The notes beneath the pieces are model-generated. The model was not told the origin of the DNA, did not search any database, and saw only the letters and a list, made by a program, of their open reading frames with translations. The position numbers and the translations under genes are program-made. Below are positions 58,357 through 64,000 of a DNA stretch of 64,000 bases, piece by piece (the stretch's first letter is position 1; every line of letters starts with the position of its first letter). The stretch lies in the NCBI GenBank assembly GCA_009667805.1, contig CM019066.1:119179690-119243689 (forward strand), read 5' to 3'. Source of the DNA: Leptobrachium leishanense. Taxonomy: Eukaryota > Chordata > Amphibia > Anura > Megophryidae.

Positions 58357-59222
58357 CAGTGGCGTCACTAGGGTTGGTGTCACCCGGTGCGGTAACTCAT
58401 GGTGTCAAGCCACCCCCCTGAGTTTTACGGCTTCTTTTTTTAACTACGCTTACTCATAACTCAGAACTCCCATACGACACGTAATGCCCAAACACACCGC
58501 ACATTACTGTGAGGTTTATTGCTGTGGAGCTCTGTGATACACTCATACACACTGCACGTTATTGTGAGGTTTATTGCTGTGGAGCTCTGTGATATGCTCA
58601 AACAAATTTTGACAAACTGCTACAAGTACGGTGCTGTTCGAAGGCAGTGAAAATCCCCATAGAGAAGTAATGGTTAATCTATTCAGAGACACCGAACAGC
58701 AAAGAAATGTCAGTGAAATGACCTGACGTGTGGTGGTTTCATTCGGCAGGTATATTCAGGCGAACCCCATAGGTTTCAATGCTAACAATATTAACCATTT
58801 TTAACCAATATCTAATAAACTGTTTATTATTTTAATCTGCAGTAAAACGTCTCTTTATTTATTGATTTTTTAGGCATTTTTCTTTTAGGCGTTTTACAGA
58901 ATTTTTTCGGCAACATTTTTCTTCTTCTTTTTTTCTTAATAGTGGTTTTTATTTTTTCTGTAACAGACCTTTTTATTATCATTCATAGGACCTTATATGT
59001 AAATAACCCCTTTAGTGGTGTTTTTTTTTGCTGCCCCCTGAAAGTGCCGACCTACGCCTTGCCTACCCAGGACATATTTGAAAATGAGAGAAATCTCAAT
59101 GTGTTTTTCCTGGTAAAATACTTTGTAAAAAGTTAAAAATATATATTTTTTTTAGGGTGTCACCCTGGGGGGTGGTGTCACCCGGTGCGGGCCTGCCATC
59201 CACCTCCCTTGTGACGCCACTG
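58357..59222. mobile_element. 866-bp hAT element
   Basis: Ends CAGTGGCGTCACTAGGG and CTTGTGACGCCACTG; 8-bp flanks CCTCCGGG / CCTCCTGG (7 of 8). The unbroken target is visible as AAGCCTCCAGGTCCCC on the reverse strand near 6800. It contains minisatellite units, a piece of the CAGGGTTATTC-group interior and a LINE tail (59065-59130). Confidence 0.8.
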
Positions 59223-59603
59223 CCTCCTGGTCTCCCCTCCACCCACTGACATTGTCGCCAGATGTGCAGTGACGTCAGTGGGGAGTTAACCCCTTAGCTG
59301 CCAAGTGGAGATAGGGGGATTTTGGATCCCTGGAGCTCCCGATCATGACAGCTAGAAGGTCATGTTGGATATCATTGGAAAGGCGTATAATAAAATAGAA
59401 CTTCAAACCACGTTTAAACTTGATGAGCATAGAACGGCCAAAATGAGCTCAGCACACAGAGGTAAAATGGCTCAGCAGTGAAAGGGTTAAAAAACAAAAA
59501 CATGTAAAAATTTAGTATTTCTAATTTCAGGACAAAATTTCAAAACTATTTAGGTGGGTGTCTTATTTGGCGGTTGTATATTTTGGGGATTAAAGGTCGA
59601 AAG

Positions 59604-60530
59604 CAGGACCGACTGGGACAAAATATAGGCCCTGGTATTTTGGAGTGAGCAGCCCACATTTATTTATACACAGCGCACATTACTGTGAGTTTTATTGCTG
59701 TGGAGATCTGTGTCACCCTCATAAACACCGCACATTACTGTAGAGCTCTGTGGCACCCTCAATGACACTGCACATTACTGTAGAGCTCTGTGGCACCCTC
59801 AAAAACACTGCACATTACTGTAGAGCGCTGTGGCACCCCCATAAACACTGCATATATATATATTCAATTCTCTCCCCCCTGCATATCAATTCTCCCACCA
59901 AATCAATTCTCCCCCAAATCAATTCTCCCCCAAATCAATTCTCCCCCTCCATATCAATTCTCTCCCCCCAAATAATTCTCCCCAAATCAATTCTCTCCCC
60001 CAAATCAATATATTCTCTCTCCCCCAAATCAATTCTCTCTCCCCCAAATCAATTCTTTCTCCCCCAAATCAATTCTCTCTCCCCGCCGCAAATCAAGTCT
60101 CTCCTCCCGCAAATCAAGTCTCTCCCCCAAAATCAATTCTCTCTCCCCCAAATCAATTCTCTTCCCCGCAAATCAAATCACTCCCCCGCCAATTCTCCCC
60201 CCCAAGCATATCATTTCCCCACCCCATACCTCATGGATAACCCAAGGCAGCTGGGAGAGGTAGACATCCTGTCGGGCGCAGGAGGATCCGGCCCACATGC
60301 GCGGCATGTGCCAGGCCGTGTGTGTGTGGGCGTGTCCTGTGAGGGAGCAGGCCAACGCCCACTGATGACGTCACACGGTGCGCCGTGTGACCTAATCAGT
60401 GTGGGCTGAAGGCTAGCCGGCACCTGCTGATTATCCCGGCCGGCCGTCCTCCCTCCTCCCTCTTCAGTCAGCCTATGCCAGCCACCCGGCAAGTGAGGCT
60501 ATCGGCCGACCGATGGTCAGTCCGGGCCTG
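59604..60530. mobile_element. 927-bp hAT-like element with CT-rich repeat
   Basis: Ends CAGGACCGACTGGGAC and GTCAGTCCGGGCCTG are inverted repeats; flanks GTCGAAAG / GTAGATAA are degenerate. It holds minisatellite units (59670-59850) and then a tandem AATCAATTCTCTCCCCC array (59870-60215), followed by a GC-rich end. Confidence 0.65.
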
Positions 60531-60782
60531 GTAGATAAAGTGTGTTTTTTACATTTTTTTTATTATATTTCACAATTTTTTTAAAGGAAATTATACAATA
60601 TGATGGAAATAAAGGTATCTTTAGAAAGTCCTTTTAATGGCGAGAAAAAGGTTTATAGTATGCATTGGTTCTATAAATTAGAAAGAGGAAGATTAGACCT
60701 AAACACAAACAGCACAGAAACGTAAAAACAGCAGTGGGTACTTTCGGACAGACAATGGTAAAACCGCCTGGTCACTATAGGG

Positions 60783-60917
60783 TTAATATCTTGCTTTTAT
60801 TACTTTGTATTTCTCTACCTACTGTAAAAGTTCAATGTTCTTGAACTCTGGACATATTTGAAAATGAGAGAAATCTCAATGTATCCTTCCTGGTAAAATA
60901 CTTATAAATAAATAAAC
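60783..60917 (+). mobile_element. Rex1-like LINE 3' tail
   Basis: It begins exactly at TTAATATCTTGC, the same position as at 7206, and ends AAATAAATAAAC. The upstream LINE sequence is absent. Confidence 0.8.
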
Positions 60918-60931
60918 TACAGCGTTTCTAT

Positions 60932-61853
60932 CAGGGTTATTCAAAGAGATCCGAATTGCTTGAGAGAGGTAACCGAACGCTGAAAATCAGCGTTCGGTTC
61001 CCTTTCCTGGCCATTCGGCTATCCAGAGAGCAGGCAATTCGCCAAATCGAATTGCTTGAACATACGGTGCCTGTTCAGTGCCTGTTCGAGGGCAGTGAAA
61101 ACCCCATGAAAAAGCACTGCTTCGGCTATTCAGAGAACACAAACCAGCAGTGAAAGGTTCCCGAAATGCCCTGCCATTCGGTGGTTTAATTCGGCAAATT
61201 TATTCAGGAGAATCCCATAGGCTTCAATGTTAAAAATATTCCTGTTTTAATTCAATATCTAATAAACCTTTCATTCTAAATTTATGCAGTAAAGAGTCTC
61301 TTTATTTATAGATTTTTTAGGATATTTTAAGCATTTTTCAGAATTTTTGTTTTTTTAAGTCAGATTTTTTTTTGATTTTTTTTTAAGTTTACTTATTTTT
61401 TCTGTAACAGCCCTTTTTATTATCATTCCCTGGACCTCATATGTAAATTTCTGACATTTTCTCTAAGTAGTTTCTTTGAAAACAGTGTTTCACTTTTCAA
61501 ACATTCATGCAAACTGTTTTTCTAATTTATTCACTTCACTCTGTCTGCGGTGTCGGCTTTCTCGGCTTTTTCCGGCTGCTTCGCTGCGGGTGATCGGCTC
61601 CTGCTCGGGTTTTTCCGTGGTTTTCGGCAGGTTAATCCAGATGTTTTTGAGGGTTTTTGGCGTGCATTCGGTGGGTTTTGCGGTTAGTTTTCGTCGGGTT
61701 TGCGGTATCTTTTCCCTGCAATTCGGGGACCCTGTGGTGTTTGCGGAATACACCGCAGGGTCACCGAAATGGGATCGGCAAAGGAACTGAATTAAAGAGA
61801 ACGAAAAGTCACCGAACGTGCGGTGACTTATCGAATCTCTTTGAATAACCCTG
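60932..61853. mobile_element. 922-bp element with CAGGGTTATTCAAAGAGA ends
   Basis: Terminal repeats CAGGGTTATTCAAAGAGA / TCTCTTTGAATAACCCTG and an exact TAT duplication (60929-60931, 61854-61856). Collinear with 10740-11629; the best-preserved copy of the long form. Confidence 0.9.
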
Positions 61854-61980
61854 TATATGTATGAGAATTCCATTCCTCTGGCGAACACAGAGAAATTGTT
61901 ATTCCCATGCATTCCTAATGTACTTAAATCCAGAAAAACTCTAAAATATAAACAGTTTTATAAAATGGTGTCTATATTGA

Positions 61981-62815
61981 AAGGTATTTTTAGAGAGAGC
62001 CGATCTGGCCCTGAAATGTAACTGGACACTGAAATTCAGCGTACGGTGACATTTCGGGGCAATTCGGCTATTCAGAGAGCAGGCGTTTCGCCTAATTTTT
62101 GTGAATAGCCTGCAAGTTCGGTGCCTGTTCAAAGGCAGTGATATCCCCCATAGAGAAGTAATGGTTAATCTATTTAGAGAACACCGAACAGCAGTGAAAG
62201 TTACCGAAGTGCCCTGCTGTTCGGTGGTTTCATTCGGCAGGTTTATTCAGGCGGTCCTATACACTTCAATGTTAAAAAATATTCCCTTTTTAATTCAATA
62301 TCTAATAAACTGTTTATTATTTTATTCTGGAGTAAAAAGTCTTCTTATATATAGATTTTTTTAGGATCTTTTGGGGTATTTTTCGGGATTGTTTCGGCAA
62401 TTTTTTTTAAAAAAAAAATTTAAATCGCTTTTTCTTTTTCCTGTAACAGACCTTTTTATCATCATTCATAGGATCTTATATGTAAATTCCAGGCATTTTC
62501 CTTTAGTAGTTTTTTGCAAACAGCGTTTCAATTTTGAAACCGTACTGTTTTTTTTTTTTACCTCGTTCGGCAGCTTGTCGACTTTTTCCAGTGGCTGCTC
62601 TGCATTGTGATCGGTGGCTCGTTGTTTTTTCGGCGGGTGTTAGGCGGGACTGCAGCGGGTTTGCGGCAGGTTTTCCCTGCACTCCGTGGACACTACGGTG
62701 AATGCTGAATACACTGCAGGGTGGGGAACTTTGATTCCCCGAAGTGCAGGGAACTGCGGGGAACGATAGAGCACCGAAATGTCGGCGGCATTTTAGTGCT
62801 TTCTGAATAACCCCT
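61981..62815. mobile_element. 835-bp element with AGGGGTTATTC-type ends
   Basis: The left end is degenerate (AAGGTATTTTTAGAGAGAGC); the right end TGCTTTCTGAATAACCCCT is intact. Flanks TGA / TAA. It is related to 9293-10027 in reverse. Confidence 0.7.
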
Positions 62816-62818
62816 TAA

Positions 62819-64000
62819 ATTCCTCCTGCTAAAATAGTGAGGGAAATGCGTTCCCAAGCGTTCCTGCAGGACTTGACTCCTGGATATAACCTCAGACATT
62901 TCAAGCTATAGATTCTACTTCAAAAGACTACACATATCTTCCGATAATACTAATATCTGGAGGTCAGCTTCTATAGCAGGTAAGTCTCTTTGGTCAAGTG
63001 GTTGATCAGCCACATAGCATTGTGCTTACCTTACCATAAATTTATCTGACCTTTCCACATTCCATTGCCTTTTTCTCATTATTCAACTTTTTACCAGGTT
63101 CTGGGTTATGCATTGGTAAAAGTAAAAAAGTTTGAAAAAGAAAAAAAACAAAGAACTGCCAAGTAGCAATTTCTATTATCACCAGCTCTGAATAGCAAGA
63201 GGGTCATTAATGTTCTGACTCCAAAGACAATTAACAGACCCCTTACCCATGTAAAATAAGTCTGTTACAAGAGGATTCCGCAAGGGACTATTACACATTT
63301 ATAACTGGAGTACACACACTGCCCTGGAAAGTGAGATGATCTCTTTATGTAGGTTTTATTGTCCTAGTAATACCACTTATAATAGTCAAAGTCAGACAAA
63401 TGCTTTATGCACAGTGCTTTGTAACTTTCAGGTATGCTGCTTTCAATTGCACTGCTTCTTTAGGAATTTTCCTATAAGCTGTAAATTGGATGCCAAGAGT
63501 GATGCATCTGGACAAACAACAAGCATGCCTGCAGCTTCTATTCACATCAGTTCAAGTAGTAGAGTTGGAGGTTTACTAGAGCATTAGCGGCATGTACAAA
63601 TACATCACTGAAGTAGAAGATCATGGAAAGAATTTTCATCTGAAGCATCTCTCAGGCTCATAGCGTAGTCTTCTTTGATTTATCATCTCTTCACACAGCT
63701 TCAATACGACGGCTCCCATCAATTGCAAAGAGCGATAACATTGGCGAAGCAAAACATTTTGCTAGTTTTGGCCTCTATTTAACCTAAAATAACTCTTTTG
63801 TCGACAGGTGTAAAAATAAAGGACATAATATATAACAGATATTATATTTGTTAGACATTAAGGACTCTATTGCAGGAGAAATAGTAATAGGCAGTCAGTA
63901 ACGGCAAAATTCGGCATGAGCCATTAAGCATTAGCAGCTCCCTATTGCTGGCTCTATTATGAGTGAGTGGCTATGTTAGTAGTTCAACTCATAATATTAG
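62819..64000. other. Unassigned sequence
   Basis: No gene, element end or tandem repeat recognised. Confidence 0.5.

Larger units (their letters stand above)
58310..60782. mobile_element. TTAA-type composite, right end in LINE tail
   Basis: The right end GGTCACTATAGGG abuts TTAA (60783-60786). Segments 58310-58356, 59231-59603 and 60531-60782 match the TTAA family. Two hAT elements (58357-59222 and 59604-60530) are inserted in it. The left terminus is not clear. Confidence 0.6.

Noticed and set aside
59750..60409. 219-codon open frame with repeated SPPNQF-like units
   Set aside because: It is a translation of the AATCAATTCTCTCCCCC array and minisatellite; no independent coding signal.

Overview
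The window looks like nuclear DNA from a large, repeat-rich vertebrate genome. I infer a frog: the LINE 3' tails, the TTAA- and TAA-flanked MITE families and the L2 tail are all types I associate with anurans. This is an impression from memory, not a search result. There are no prokaryotic features, no rRNA or free-standing tRNA genes, and no CRISPR array.

Only one host gene can be supported: a cholinesterase, most likely butyrylcholinesterase (BCHE), on the minus strand. Its large coding exon lies at 51708-53254. It carries a signal peptide, the oxyanion glycines and all three catalytic residues, with clean splice sites at both ends. A likely 5' non-coding exon ends at 55410. The exons for the C-terminal part, which should lie at lower coordinates, were not found. 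The left 51.7 kb may therefore be intron 2, or intron 2 plus downstream sequence.

Most of the rest is layered mobile DNA.
1-7350: TTAA-flanked elements, TAA-flanked MITEs, a CR1-like LINE end, and a Rex1-like LINE split by a TTAA element.
7994-13600: a solo LTR, a tRNA-derived SINE, MITEs with 3-bp target duplications, and a small hAT.
14463-17750: more TTAA and 3-bp-TSD elements.
17885-23660: three LINE remnants, including a 3.6-kb L2-type LINE with recognisable endonuclease and reverse-transcriptase segments.
23687-25303: a hAT element at the centre of a palindrome, with a solo LTR inside it.
26237-28575: two TTAA elements that share one TTAA.
29634-37147: a LINE 3' end, split by a solo LTR, split by two tandem-repeat elements of about 6.3 kb in total, one of which holds a near-identical 1.6-kb duplication.
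38525-48350: hairpin MITEs, a foldback element, a TTCG-rich hAT and LINE tails.
49178-55640: a weak hAT and the cholinesterase gene.
55815-62818: hAT, TTAA and 3-bp-TSD elements with repeated minisatellite cassettes.
62819-64000: nothing recognised.

No element in the window has an intact transposase or reverse transcriptase. Where possible, boundaries rest on target-site duplications read directly from the sequence, and several are confirmed by an uninterrupted paralogue of the target elsewhere in the window.
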